Positions 33,956-42,543 of a stretch of DNA of 64,000 nucleotides are shown here, piece after piece. The position numbers and the translations under genes are program-made. Where the stretch lies: assembly GCF_017794965.1 (NCBI RefSeq), contig NZ_CP051240.1, forward strand, positions 3,286,001 to 3,350,000. The letters run 5' to 3'. The notes under the pieces were generated by a model that was not told where the DNA came from, did not search any database, and was given only the letters and a program-made list of their open reading frames with translations. Origin of the DNA: Alcanivorax sp. Its GTDB lineage: Bacteria; Pseudomonadota; Gammaproteobacteria; Pseudomonadales; Alcanivoracaceae. Position 1 is the first letter of the stretch. Every line of letters begins with the position of its first letter.

Positions 33956-35065
33956 ATGAAGTCACGTGCCGCCGTCGCCTGGGAAGCAGGCAAACCCCTG
34001 GTCATTGAAGAAGTGGATGTGGCCGGCCCCAAAGCCGGTGAGGTACTGGTGCAAATCGTCGCGACCGGTGTTTGTCATACCGATGCCTACACTCTGTCCG
34101 GCAAGGATCCGGAAGGCATCTTCCCCTCCATCTTTGGCCACGAAGGCGCGGGCATCGTCCAGGAAGTGGGCGAAGGGGTCACCAGCCTGAAGCCCGGGGA
34201 CCATGTGATTCCGCTGTACACCGCCGAGTGTCGCAAGTGCAAGTTCTGCCTCAGCGGCAAGACCAACCTGTGCCAGGCCGTGCGTGCCACCCAGGGCCAG
34301 GGCCTGATGCCCGACAGCACCAGCCGCTTCTCCATGAACGGCAAGATGATTCACCACTACATGGGCACCAGCACCTTCTCCGAATACACCGTAGTGCCGG
34401 AAATTTCCCTGGCCAAGGTGAGCAAGGAAGCCCCCATGGACAAGATTTGCCTGCTTGGCTGCGGCGTCACCACCGGCATCGGTGCCGTGCTGAATACCGC
34501 CAAGGTAGAGCCCGGCTCCACGGTGGCCGTATTTGGTCTCGGCGGCATTGGATTGTCTGTGATCCAGGGGGCTGTGATGGCCAAGGCGGAGCGCATCATT
34601 GCCATCGACCTGAACGACGACAAGGAAACCATGGCCCGACAGTTCGGTGCCACCGACTTCATCAATCCCACCCAGTACAGTGATCCGATTCAGGATGTGA
34701 TTGTGGAACTCACCGATGGCGGTGTGGACTACTCCTTCGAGTGCATTGGGAACGTGAACGTGATGCGTTCTGCGCTGGAGTGCTGTCACAAGGGCTGGGG
34801 CGAATCCGTGGTCATTGGCGTGGCCGGTGCCGGTGAAGAAATTTCCACCCGCCCGTTCCAGCTGGTTACCGGTCGGGTCTGGAAAGGCTCCGCCTTCGGC
34901 GGCGTAAAAGGCCGCACCGAACTGCCAGGCTACGTAGATCGTTACATGAAAGGCGAGATCAAGCTGGATGAATTCGTGACCCACACCATGGGCCTGGAAG
35001 ACATCAACAAGGCCTTTGATCTGATGCACGAAGGCAAGAGCATTCGTTCCGTTATTTTGTTTTGA
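33956..35065 (+). CDS. frmA: S-(hydroxymethyl)glutathione dehydrogenase (class III alcohol dehydrogenase)
   Basis: 369 residues from the ATG at 33956 (CTGGAG ribosome site). Zinc ADH with GVCHTDAYTLSGKDPEG (catalytic Cys), GHEGAGIVQEVGEGV, a structural-zinc cluster CRKCKFCLSGKTNLC, and NAD fold VAVFGLGGIGLSVIQGA. The ATQGQGLMPDSTSRF segment is typical of class III enzymes. Oxidises the formaldehyde-glutathione adduct; fghA follows. A divergent LysR gene probably regulates it. Confidence 0.97.
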   Translation: MKSRAAVAWEAGKPLVIEEVDVAGPKAGEVLVQIVATGVCHTDAYTLSGKDPEGIFPSIFGHEGAGIVQEVGEGVTSLKPGDHVIPLYTAECRKCKFCLSGKTNLCQAVRATQGQGLMPDSTSRFSMNGKMIHHYMGTSTFSEYTVVPEISLAKVSKEAPMDKICLLGCGVTTGIGAVLNTAKVEPGSTVAVFGLGGIGLSVIQGAVMAKAERIIAIDLNDDKETMARQFGATDFINPTQYSDPIQDVIVELTDGGVDYSFECIGNVNVMRSALECCHKGWGESVVIGVAGAGEEISTRPFQLVTGRVWKGSAFGGVKGRTELPGYVDRYMKGEIKLDEFVTHTMGLEDINKAFDLMHEGKSIRSVILF

Positions 35066-35240
35066 ATACGCTGCATGCAACAGGCATCACGCAACAACGC
35101 GATGACTGTGCTGCCAGTTGATAGTTCTTCGCCGCGCTGCAAGCCCACTGTTGCCGCGCGGCCTCAAACATCACCGTTCCTGACACACTCTCCCGCATGT
35201 TATGTGTTGAGGGTTGAATGTTGCGTGATGCATGAAGCGA
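35066..35240. repeat. Inverted heptamer arms between frmA and fghA
   Basis: Five units of type GCATGCA/TCACGCA start at the frmA stop (35066-35100). Facing units of type GTTGCGT/GATGCAT run from about 35199 to 35233, just before the fghA ribosome site. The core between is about 100 bases with no gene. Confidence 0.8.
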
Positions 35241-35247
35241 GGTCTCC

Positions 35248-36087
35248 ATGGATATCGAATTGTTGTCCGCCACCAAATCCTTTGGTGGCTGGCTGAAACG
35301 CTACAAACATCGCAGTCAGGTGTTGAACTGCGAGATGATCTTTGCCATCTATCTTCCGCCGGCCGCGGAAGAACAAAAGGTGCCTCTGCTGTGGTGGCTG
35401 TCCGGTCTCACCTGCACCGATGAAAACTTCATGCAGAAAGCCGGTGCGCAGGGTATGGCTGCGCAACTGGGTATGGCCATTGTCTGCCCGGACACCAGCC
35501 CGCGAGGCAGCGAGTTGCCCGGCGAGCATGACAGCTATGACTTTGGTTCTGGCGCCGGCTTCTACGTGAATGCCACCCAGTCACCCTGGAGTCAGCACTA
35601 TCGCATGTATGACTATGTCACCAGCGAGCTGCCGGCGCTGGTCAGCCAGCACTTCCCGCTCAACGGCAGGGAATCCATCTCCGGTCATTCCATGGGGGGA
35701 CATGGTGCACTGATCTGCGCGCTGAAAAACCCGGGCCGCTATCGCTCCGTTTCTGCCTTCGCACCGATCACTCATCCGAGTCAGTGCCCCTGGGGTGAGA
35801 AAGCGTTCAGTGGGTATCTGGGTGAAGACCGTGAAGCGTGGAAAGCCTGGGACAGCTGCGAATTGATCCGCCAGCATGGCAGTCAACTGCCGCTACTGGT
35901 GGATCAGGGCGAAGCCGACAACTTCTACACGGATGGTCAGCTTCTGCCGGAAGACCTGCAGGCCGCCTGCAAGGTCGCTAACGTAGAATTGGACCTGCGC
36001 ATGCAGCCGGGCTATGACCATTCCTACTTCTTCATCGCCAGCTTTATTGATGAGCATCTCCAGTATCACGCGGAGAAGCTGAAGTAA
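35248..36087 (+). CDS. fghA: S-formylglutathione hydrolase
   Basis: 279 residues. Esterase-D fold: LLWWLSGLTCTDENFMQKAG (oxyanion region), CPDTSPRG, the nucleophile elbow GHSMGGHGAL, and catalytic Asp/His in VDQGEADNFYTDG and GYDHSYFFIASFI. Hydrolyses S-formylglutathione to formate and glutathione, completing formaldehyde detoxification after FrmA. GAGGTCTCC precedes the start. Followed by a REP-rich region and terminator. Confidence 0.96.
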   Translation: MDIELLSATKSFGGWLKRYKHRSQVLNCEMIFAIYLPPAAEEQKVPLLWWLSGLTCTDENFMQKAGAQGMAAQLGMAIVCPDTSPRGSELPGEHDSYDFGSGAGFYVNATQSPWSQHYRMYDYVTSELPALVSQHFPLNGRESISGHSMGGHGALICALKNPGRYRSVSAFAPITHPSQCPWGEKAFSGYLGEDREAWKAWDSCELIRQHGSQLPLLVDQGEADNFYTDGQLLPEDLQAACKVANVELDLRMQPGYDHSYFFIASFIDEHLQYHAEKLK

Positions 36088-36593
36088 GAGGCAAGGCAGG
36101 CAGGGGCACAACCCTGCCACCTCTTTCCCGGAGCTTGCCTGCAAGCGACGTTCCTGCAGCCGCTTCGCTGATGATGTAGGAGCCCAGCTTGCCTGGGCGA
36201 ACTGAGCGAAGCGAGGCGACCGAAGGGAGAGAGAATTCTTTAAGGGACTATCAAGACCTGAAACGCCTGATCGCCCTTCGCTCGATTCCGTGCTTCGCAC
36301 GGTTCGCGCCTCAAGATGCGCTCCTACAGATCGAACAGCGTTTCTGGAATCCTTACCTCGCTTGGGCTCGGATCGCTTGCAGGCAAGCTCCTACGGGTTC
36401 TATCGAAGACATGTGCCAGCTGCACCTCAGCTCCTCGCTGTCGCTCGGTTCGTCCCCTGGAAGGGAAGTTATTCGCTACGCTCACCCTGCGGGCCGCACT
36501 GCGTGCGTTACTTCGCTACGCTACGTTCCTACAGCGGCTTCGTAGAAATGCAGAACCCCGGGAACTTTTCCGGGGTTTTCTATCCAATCAAGC
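36088..36593. other. REP mosaic and terminator after fghA
   Basis: No gene seen. REP halves lie at about 36131-36148 and 36175-36200. TTTCTGGAATCCTTACCTCG precedes an inverted REP (about 36376-36398). 36468-36530 is an inverted GTAGCGTAGCGAAG-family repeat. ACCCCGGGAAC...TTCCGGGGTTTT (about 36554-36580) is a terminator-like hairpin, followed by TATCCAATCAAGCG and the heptamer array. Confidence 0.8.
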
Positions 36594-36698
36594 GTAGCTC
36601 GTAGCTCGTAGCTCGTAGCTCGTAGCTCGTAGCTCGTAGCTCGTAGCTCGTAGCTCGTAGCTCGTAGCTCGTAGCTCGTAGCGTCCAGCATCCGGCAT
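36594..36698. repeat. GTAGCTC heptamer array (12 perfect units) grading into GCATCCG-type units
   Basis: Twelve identical GTAGCTC units (36594-36677) are followed by GTAGCGT and then CCAGCAT/CCGGCAT, with the GC step kept at the same position of the 7-bp frame. The tract reaches the stop codon of the minus-strand gene at 36699. No spacers, so it is not CRISPR. Confidence 0.97.
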
Positions 36699-37046
36699 TT
36701 ATTTCCTGTACCGCGGACTGTCTATCTCCAGTTTTTCCCGTGCCAGCGGCAGCCACAGCTCCACAATCAACGGCAGCACATCATCCAGCTTTCCCCCCGC
36801 CAGTCGGGTACAGACGGTTTCCAGGGCATCATCCGGCAAATTGAGCAGCGCGGCAGTGGATGTCAGGCGCGCCGCTTCGCCGCTGGCAAAGGCATCGCCC
36901 AGTTCACTTTCGCGTGCCAGCAAGGCTTCCAGATGGGCAAGAATCTTCTGGTAATAACCATCCACCCTGGGGTCGCTGTCCGGGTTTTCACGGTACTGTT
37001 CAATCGCGGTTTTCAGCTCGCTGGCAAAGGGGCGGTTAATCGGCAT
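36699..37046 (-). CDS. DUF6285-type small protein
   Basis: 115 residues, all-helical (ELKTAIEQYRENPDSDPRVDGYYQKILAHLEALLARE). It is similar to the small proteins that accompany APH-like phosphotransferases and acyl-CoA dehydrogenases in gamma- and alphaproteobacteria, often labelled DUF6285. The start overlaps the upstream gene by 11 bases, so translation is coupled. Function unknown. The stop codon adjoins the 12-unit heptamer array. Confidence 0.7.
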   Translation of the reverse strand: MPINRPFASELKTAIEQYRENPDSDPRVDGYYQKILAHLEALLARESELGDAFASGEAARLTSTAALLNLPDDALETVCTRLAGGKLDDVLPLIVELWLPLAREKLEIDSPRYRK

Positions 37047-38046
37047 GGTTGAGCTCCATCAGTTCCTGCAAACAGACCAGCATGTCGTATTCCGTCTCGG
37101 CCACGCGCCGGCCAATGGCCGCCCGCTCCAGTGACGGCACATGGCCGCGCAGGTAACTGTAGGCCTGGTACTGACAGATCACGCCCCATTTGAAGGTGCC
37201 CAGCAGTTCCCAATAACGGGCACGGGCCTCGTCCACCCGCTGGCCGGTGGCGTTTTCATAGGCCGCATAGAGTTCGTCCCGGCTGGCAATCCCGCCCACG
37301 GGCTTGTCGCGGCGACCAAAGCGCCAGGCATTCACACACAGCCAGCCCAGATCTTCCATGGGATCCCCCCGGTGGGTGAGTTCCCAGTCAAGCACCCCGT
37401 TCAGCCCCTCTTCGCCAATCAGAAAGTTCCCCAGCCGGAAATCTCCGTGCACCAGCGCCGGGGAGTCGATCTGCGGCGCATGGTCTTTGAGCCAGCCGTA
37501 GACCAGCGAGAATACCGGCAGGGATTCACCGTAATCGCGATGCATGGCGTAGAGCAGTTCCACCTGGGTGGCGGCATCCTGTAGCGGCAGGGATTGCAGG
37601 TCTGTGAGCGGGGTGGCATGGATGGCCGCCAGCGCCCGGGCCGCGTCACCGCAGAATTGCTCCCGGGCGGAGGCAAATCGCGGATCCTTGAGCAAAACCG
37701 GCGGCAGGCTTTCCCCCGACAGGGCCTCCATCAGGTAACCCTCGCCCAGGCCTTCACTGCCGCCCAGAACGGTGATTACCCGGGCCACCGGGCACCCCGC
37801 CGTGGATGCGGCCCGTTGGGCCAGGGCCTCCCAGCGCTTGCCCGGGGCCATTCCAAGATCTTCTGCGCCGGCATCCAGACGCAGAATCCATTGCTGCGGC
37901 CCGTTACAGTCCGCTTCCAGCCACCAGGTATCGGCAGACGCGCCGGCGGTGAGCCGGCGACAAGTATGCAACACGCAGGATTGCCCCAGGGCCTCGCCCA
38001 GCAACGGCGGCAATACCGACTGGATCTGTTCTGCGGTGACTGCCAT
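37036..38046 (-). CDS. Aminoglycoside-phosphotransferase-fold (APH) protein
   Basis: 336 residues with the choline-kinase/APH fold: ADTWWLEADCNGPQQWILRL, VHGDFRLGNFLIGEEGLNGVLDWELTHRG (Brenner motif HGDxxxxN and the DWE metal motif), GDPMEDLGWLCVNAW. The family includes proteins linked with acyl-CoA dehydrogenases (ACAD10/11 type) that phosphorylate hydroxyacyl-CoA. Start and stop codons overlap with the upstream gene (TGATG). Middle gene of a coupled trio. Substrate inferred only loosely: a hydroxylated acyl or lipid compound. Confidence 0.8.
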   Translation of the reverse strand: MAVTAEQIQSVLPPLLGEALGQSCVLHTCRRLTAGASADTWWLEADCNGPQQWILRLDAGAEDLGMAPGKRWEALAQRAASTAGCPVARVITVLGGSEGLGEGYLMEALSGESLPPVLLKDPRFASAREQFCGDAARALAAIHATPLTDLQSLPLQDAATQVELLYAMHRDYGESLPVFSLVYGWLKDHAPQIDSPALVHGDFRLGNFLIGEEGLNGVLDWELTHRGDPMEDLGWLCVNAWRFGRRDKPVGGIASRDELYAAYENATGQRVDEARARYWELLGTFKWGVICQYQAYSYLRGHVPSLERAAIGRRVAETEYDMLVCLQELMELNHAD

Positions 38047-39092
38047 CAGCAGCCTTTGCCCACCGGGACGCCATCGACAACCTGATCCAGGTACTCGGCC
38101 ATCCCGTAGCCGACAAGCCCGTCACATTCGAACCGGGACATGGCTTCGGTAATGCGCGTCTGCCGCCACTCGCCACTGTCCGTCTGGCGACGGTTACGCA
38201 GGGGGATCAACGCCAGCGCTTCACCATGCAGTTGATACTCACGGCCGGACACGGTCTTCAGGGAAAACTGCTGGGCACGGGCCTGGTCCCGATCATCAAG
38301 ATCGGACGTCAGCGTGGCCGTTTCGATCAGATCATAAACTGGCTCGCTGCCGTCACGGGTGTCATACACCATGCCCCAGATATGCTGTTTGCCGCTGGCC
38401 ATTTGTACGATAGACATGTTCACCGCGAAGTCGTCACGAAACGCCAGAGGCAACCAGCGATACCAATACAGATTCTGCCAGTAACGGGGCCCCCAGGAAT
38501 GATCTCGCAGCCCCAGGCCATTGAGGGCAAACGTCTCGCCCTCAATGGTGACAGCCCCCTCACCTTTCATGTGTTGCTCGTAATGACCGCGGGCAAAGGA
38601 TTCATCGGGATCTTCTTCAATGGGCAGGCCATTCTCGTCCACAGCTTCCCCCCCGTAGACCGGCGTCATGCCGGTAAAGGTGAGGTCCGCACTGACCTTC
38701 ACGGTGGGGTTGTTGGCAAATGCGGTTTTCGGATCTTCCATCTGCTGCGGCTCATCCAGCAACAGCGCCTTGCCCTCATAGCGCAACGTCAGGGTCTTGA
38801 AAGGTTCTACCACATCAAAGCGCATCCCCCCGGCGGACAGGGCGTCATTGTTGTCGATCTCCACACGACGAAACATGAACGCCACACGGCCATCGGGCAG
38901 GTAAAAGCAAAACGACATTTCTGCATGACCTTCATTGGGCCGGTTACCCACGCGAAACCAGCCACCGCATCGCTGTTGGTGATCAAACAGATTGATATAC
39001 ATGCTTTCATTGAAGTTGCTGGCCGCCTCAATGGGATGCATATATTCGTCTTGCGGCTCCAGGCGAATCCGCGCGCCTTTACCCAGGTCCAT
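38046..39092 (-). CDS. DUF7064/7065-like protein (AttH-type beta-barrel fold suspected)
   Basis: 348 residues without a signal peptide. Rich in aromatic beta-strand patterns (SMYINLFDHQQRCGGWFRVGN, GLRDHSWGPRYWQNLYWYRW). The RDHSWG motif appears in lipocalin-like AttH/CrtC-type hydratases and in DUF7064/DUF7065 proteins. First gene of the trio with the APH-fold and DUF6285 proteins, so it probably acts on the same lipid or terpenoid substrate. I cannot name the reaction. AAGGAGAATATGG gives a good start signal. Confidence 0.65.
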   Translation of the reverse strand: MDLGKGARIRLEPQDEYMHPIEAASNFNESMYINLFDHQQRCGGWFRVGNRPNEGHAEMSFCFYLPDGRVAFMFRRVEIDNNDALSAGGMRFDVVEPFKTLTLRYEGKALLLDEPQQMEDPKTAFANNPTVKVSADLTFTGMTPVYGGEAVDENGLPIEEDPDESFARGHYEQHMKGEGAVTIEGETFALNGLGLRDHSWGPRYWQNLYWYRWLPLAFRDDFAVNMSIVQMASGKQHIWGMVYDTRDGSEPVYDLIETATLTSDLDDRDQARAQQFSLKTVSGREYQLHGEALALIPLRNRRQTDSGEWRQTRITEAMSRFECDGLVGYGMAEYLDQVVDGVPVGKGC

Positions 39093-39239
39093 CCATATTC
39101 TCCTTGTTCTTTATAGCATCACTTCAGGGTGAAGCCTGTCCCGTCTTTTTGCACTGTCCATGATTGACAATCCATAGCAGCGGAATTGTCATGTCCTTCC
39201 TGGTCGGCACCGCGTAGCGTCAAAGAAAAAGGAAAAACA

Positions 39240-39764
39240 ATGGACGAGCTTCGCGCCCTGCTGCAACCGTGGTATCTACAGATAAAGTTTATTCATTTAC
39301 TTTTCGTGATAATCTGGAGCTTCAGCACCGCCGTCGCCTACAGCTGGTATGTGAAGTCCGCCTGGATTGCCTGGCAGCATAACCCGGACGATCCAGACCG
39401 TCTGGCACGGCGAAACTGGGCCATGGAACAATTCGACAAAGGGGCGGCACTGGAACACATTGCCTTTCCCATTGTGCTGGTTACCGGTGGGTTGCTGGTG
39501 TGGGTGATGGGTTGGGGAATGGAAAGCCACTGGCTGATGCTCAAACTCACCCTGGTGATACTGGTGTTCGGCCCCATCGAAATCTTCGACTACTGGATTT
39601 CACATCTCGGTGGCAGCAAGAAACAATGGCGACTCAAGGGAGACATGCAACGCTATGAAACACTGATGCAGTGGCATTGGCGTTTCTTCCGGATCAGCAC
39701 ACCGCTGGTGGTCATCGTCATTCCCGCCATTATTTATCTGGCGGTGACCAAGCCGGGGTTTTAG
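39240..39764 (+). CDS. Inner membrane protein, four spans, His-containing
   Basis: 174 residues from the ATG at 39240 (AAGGAAAAAC site). Spans: YLQIKFIHLLFVIIWSFSTA, HIAFPIVLVTGGLLVWVMGW, LMLKLTLVILVFGPIEIFDY, and PLVVIVIPAIIYLAV. His residues sit near span ends (FIHLL, LEHIAF, WHWRFF), a pattern seen in haem-binding or CopD/DUF2269-like proteins. Divergent from the lipid-type trio at 36.7-39.1 kb. No confident family. The stop codon (TTTTAG) forms part of the following CTTCAAG heptamer array. Confidence 0.7.
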   Translation: MDELRALLQPWYLQIKFIHLLFVIIWSFSTAVAYSWYVKSAWIAWQHNPDDPDRLARRNWAMEQFDKGAALEHIAFPIVLVTGGLLVWVMGWGMESHWLMLKLTLVILVFGPIEIFDYWISHLGGSKKQWRLKGDMQRYETLMQWHWRFFRISTPLVVIVIPAIIYLAVTKPGF

Positions 39765-39800
39765 CTTCGAGCTTCGAGCTTCAAGCTTCAAGCTTCAAGC
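39762..39800. repeat. CTTCGAG/CTTCAAG heptamer array (five units)
   Basis: Units start at the TAG stop codon and continue: two CTTCGAG and three CTTCAAG, then a degenerate unit. Confidence 0.93.
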
Positions 39801-40038
39801 TTTCAACAGCACAACCCGGGAGTAAGCGGCAGGGAAGTACACAACCTGTGTCTACCCCTTTCGCTTGCAAGCAAGCTCCCACAGAGCCAAGGCGCCTCTG
39901 AATAACTGGGGCTCCTACAGCAAGAACAGCACCACTCCGCAACCCTCCCTCAGTGAACTCTGTGCCCTCTGTGGTAGATCCTCTTTTGATTTTTGCGTGC
40001 CGCGTGTTGCGTGAAGCGTGTTGCAGCCGCAGAGCGGC
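39801..40038. other. Gap with REP fragments and GCGTG heptamers
   Basis: A REP half reading CTTGCAAGCAAGCTCCCAC lies at about 39864-39882; AAGGCGCCTCTGAATAACT follows, as at 11611. At about 39993-40030 there are five heptamers of type GCGTGTT/GCGTGAA. No gene seen. Confidence 0.7.
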
Positions 40039-40071
40039 CAAAAAAAAAAGCCAGAGGATAAACCCCTGGCT
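40039..40071 (-). terminator. Terminator of the nitronate monooxygenase-like gene
   Basis: On the minus strand AGCCAGGGG pairs with CCTCTGGCT and is followed by a run of ten T. It lies about 35 bases after the stop codon. Confidence 0.93.
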
Positions 40072-40105
40072 GGACTCGGGAGAGCGAGTTTGAAACTGTT
40101 GTCGC

Positions 40106-41086
40106 TTAGCCTTTCATGAAACCGGCCAGACGATCGTTAATGGTGGCGGTGCACTCGGTCATGATGTCATCGATGATCTCGGCACAGCTCGGGTAGCTGT
40201 CGATCAGCCCCTGCACGATACCGGAGGTCCAGATACCGCCGTCGATTTCACCAGAGGTCAGGGCCGCCTTGCCTTTCACACCGGCAACCAGATCGACGAT
40301 GTATTCGAACTTCATGTCCTGGCCTTTCTCGCGCTCGATCTCGTTCACCTTGGTGGCAACCGCATTCTTGAATACGCGAGCCGTGTTGTTCAGCGGACGG
40401 AAGATCAGGGCGGTGTCCAGCTCGGACGCTTCCGCGATGGCCTTCTTCATGTTCTCGTGTACCGGCGCTTCCTTGGAGGCCAGGAAACGGGTACCCATGT
40501 TGATACCGTCAGCACCCAGAGCCAGACAGGCCGCCATCTGGGAACCGGTACCGATACCGCCAGAGGCCAGCATCGGGATTTTCAGTACCTTGGCAGCGGC
40601 GGGCAGCAGCACCAGATTGGGGATATCGTCTTCACCCGGGTGGCCAGCACACTCGAAGCCATCCACGGATACCGCAGCCACACCCACTTTCTCGGCTTTC
40701 AGTGCGTGACGCACAGAGGTGCACTTGTGGACCACCTTCACGCCAGCGCCTTCGAACAGGGGCATGAACGGCTCGGGGTTACGGCCAGCGGTTTCGACCA
40801 CCGGGATATTGTTTTCACAGATAACCCGCGCGTATTCCTCGTAGGGGACCGGCTTGATGGTGGGCAGGATGGTCAGGTTGACGCCGAAGGGCTTGTCGGT
40901 CATTTCCTTGCAGCGTTTGATTTCCTTGTCCAGATCTTCCGGGGTCGGCTGAGTGAGGCCAGTGATGATACCCAGACCGCCCGCGTTGGAGACGGCAGCG
41001 GCCAGCTCGGCATAGCCGACGTTCTGCATGCCACCCTGGACGATCGGATACTGGATACCCAGCAATTCAGTAATACGCGTTTTCAT
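40106..41086 (-). CDS. Nitronate monooxygenase-family FMN oxidoreductase
   Basis: 326 residues from the ATG at 41086, with AGGGGAAAG upstream. TIM-barrel flavoprotein of the NPD/2-nitropropane dioxygenase family: IQYPIVQGGMQNVGYAELAAAVSNAGGLGIITG at the N-terminus, VDGFECAGHPGEDDI (catalytic His region) and PMLASGGIGTGSQMAACLALGADGINMGTRFLAS for FMN phosphate. May detoxify nitronates or act as an NAD(P)H:quinone reductase; many relatives remain unassigned. Own terminator; monocistronic. Confidence 0.88.
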   Translation of the reverse strand: MKTRITELLGIQYPIVQGGMQNVGYAELAAAVSNAGGLGIITGLTQPTPEDLDKEIKRCKEMTDKPFGVNLTILPTIKPVPYEEYARVICENNIPVVETAGRNPEPFMPLFEGAGVKVVHKCTSVRHALKAEKVGVAAVSVDGFECAGHPGEDDIPNLVLLPAAAKVLKIPMLASGGIGTGSQMAACLALGADGINMGTRFLASKEAPVHENMKKAIAEASELDTALIFRPLNNTARVFKNAVATKVNEIEREKGQDMKFEYIVDLVAGVKGKAALTSGEIDGGIWTSGIVQGLIDSYPSCAEIIDDIMTECTATINDRLAGFMKG

Positions 41087-41411
41087 TGGGTCTTTCCCCT
41101 GCTGAATTAGAACTGCCCCCACAGGGCGTGATGGCAGCAAAAGTAAACAAGTGAACGGTCGGTCAGCAATGACAGGATTGTTCAGAGCACCGGACAGTTT
41201 TGATACAAGCGTCTTATGATTAAGCGCAATACTTTGATTTTCAATGAATTAATCAAATAATCACAAAATAGCGACTGATCGCGGAATGGCAGGAAAACAA
41301 CGCCCTTGAGGGTTTCCTGCTCAGTGAGGCACCTCTATGCCGGACGCTCGACGCTGGATGCCTGATGCTAGAAAAACCCTTCCCGCACATCCCCGATGCA
41401 GCCGACCTTCC
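41087..41411. other. AT-rich gap with hairpin and heptamers
   Basis: 41195-41285 is markedly AT-rich and holds TATGAT (41215-41220), a possible plus-strand -10. GCAGGAAA (41289-41296) pairs with TTTCCTGC (41313-41320). Five heptamers of type ATGCCGG/ACGCTCG follow (41337-41371). Either a long upstream region of the nitronate monooxygenase gene or a short transcribed RNA. Confidence 0.5.
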
Positions 41412-42425
41412 TCAACCGCCCTTGCTGGCCGTCAATAGCTGCTTTCTGGCCCTGGCCGGGGTGGTTCCGGTCCACTTTCGCCAGGCCCGGCTAAAGGCGC
41501 TGTGCTCGGAAAACCCCAATAAAAGGGCGATATCCCCCAGTGTCAGCGAGGGGTCAGAGAGGTAATCCCGAGCCAGCTGCTCACGAGTGCGATCCAGTAG
41601 CGCCCGCCAGGTCATCTTGCGCTCTGCCAGACGCCGCTGCAGGGTCCGAACCGACATATGCAGCTCCTTTGCCAGGCGCGGCAGGGTCACCACCGCCTCC
41701 GGCATCAGCCGCACCATGGCCTGTTGCAAGGCGCGGTCGAAACTGTCCGACTCCGGCAGCGCCAGCATCAGGGCCCGTGCCTGACGATCCAGCAGGGTAC
41801 GCATATGGGGCGCACTGTGTGGCAACGGCAATGCCAGCAAGGTCAGGGAGGACACCACCCGGGTTTGCGGCTGTTCGAAATGTACCGGGCAACCGAAGAA
41901 TAGCTCATAGGCGTTACGGGTATCCTCATCCGGGGCCGCGAAGACAAAGTCGACACGCTCCGGTGAGAGGCGAGACTCCACCAGGCGGCGCAGGAAGGCC
42001 ACCAACGCGGCGATCGCCACGCTATCCGCCAGCACCCCGGTAGAATCCTCTGCCGTCCAGCACAGCGCCATGCTGCTGCCCTCGGCCACCACTTTCACCA
42101 CTTCGCGCCCGTAAAACAGGGACTCGTAGCGCTGGTAGGCCAGCATGGCTTCGCCCAGGGTGCGACAAGTCAGGATCAGGTACCCCAGCACCCCCACATG
42201 ACGGGGCTGCACCCGGGCCCCGATATCCAGTGCCGGCGCCACGGCCTGCGGGCGCAACGCCACCGCCCGGGACAACAACGAATTCCACAGGGTCAGGGGC
42301 ACCACATCGCCGGGGCTGCGACTATCCAGTACCGTGCGCAGGTCCGGGGCGGGCAGGCTCTCCCGGTCCAGCCAATCGGTCAGCAGCTGCACCCAGGCCC
42401 CGGTAACACGCATGGGAGTGGCCAT
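41412..42425 (-). CDS. AraC-family transcriptional regulator (OruR/ArgR-like)
   Basis: 337 residues from the ATG at 42425 (GGAGA site). The N-terminal region (about 1-210) is the Arabinose_bd domain (ARVQPRHVGVLGYLILTCRTLGEAMLAYQRYESLF). The C-terminal HTH_18 domain reads LAKELHMSVRTLQRRLAERKMTWRALLDRTREQLARDYL and IALLLGFSEHSAFSRAWRKWTGTTPARAR. Divergent from the sterol-desaturase-like gene 118 bases away, its probable target. Confidence 0.92.
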   Translation of the reverse strand: MATPMRVTGAWVQLLTDWLDRESLPAPDLRTVLDSRSPGDVVPLTLWNSLLSRAVALRPQAVAPALDIGARVQPRHVGVLGYLILTCRTLGEAMLAYQRYESLFYGREVVKVVAEGSSMALCWTAEDSTGVLADSVAIAALVAFLRRLVESRLSPERVDFVFAAPDEDTRNAYELFFGCPVHFEQPQTRVVSSLTLLALPLPHSAPHMRTLLDRQARALMLALPESDSFDRALQQAMVRLMPEAVVTLPRLAKELHMSVRTLQRRLAERKMTWRALLDRTREQLARDYLSDPSLTLGDIALLLGFSEHSAFSRAWRKWTGTTPARARKQLLTASKGG

Positions 42426-42543
42426 GGCGTCTCCACAATGACGAATTTGTGGCATTGATTGTCAAAATAACGGCACCAATCGTCAATATTTTGTGGATGC
42501 CCACCGACACAATAGACACATTGCGAAGAAGCGAGGCCGCACC

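Noticed and set aside
41195..41320. Small RNA candidate in the AT-rich gap before the AraC gene
   Set aside because: There is a fair -10 and a hairpin, but no T-run after the stem and a poor -35; not strong enough to list as an RNA.
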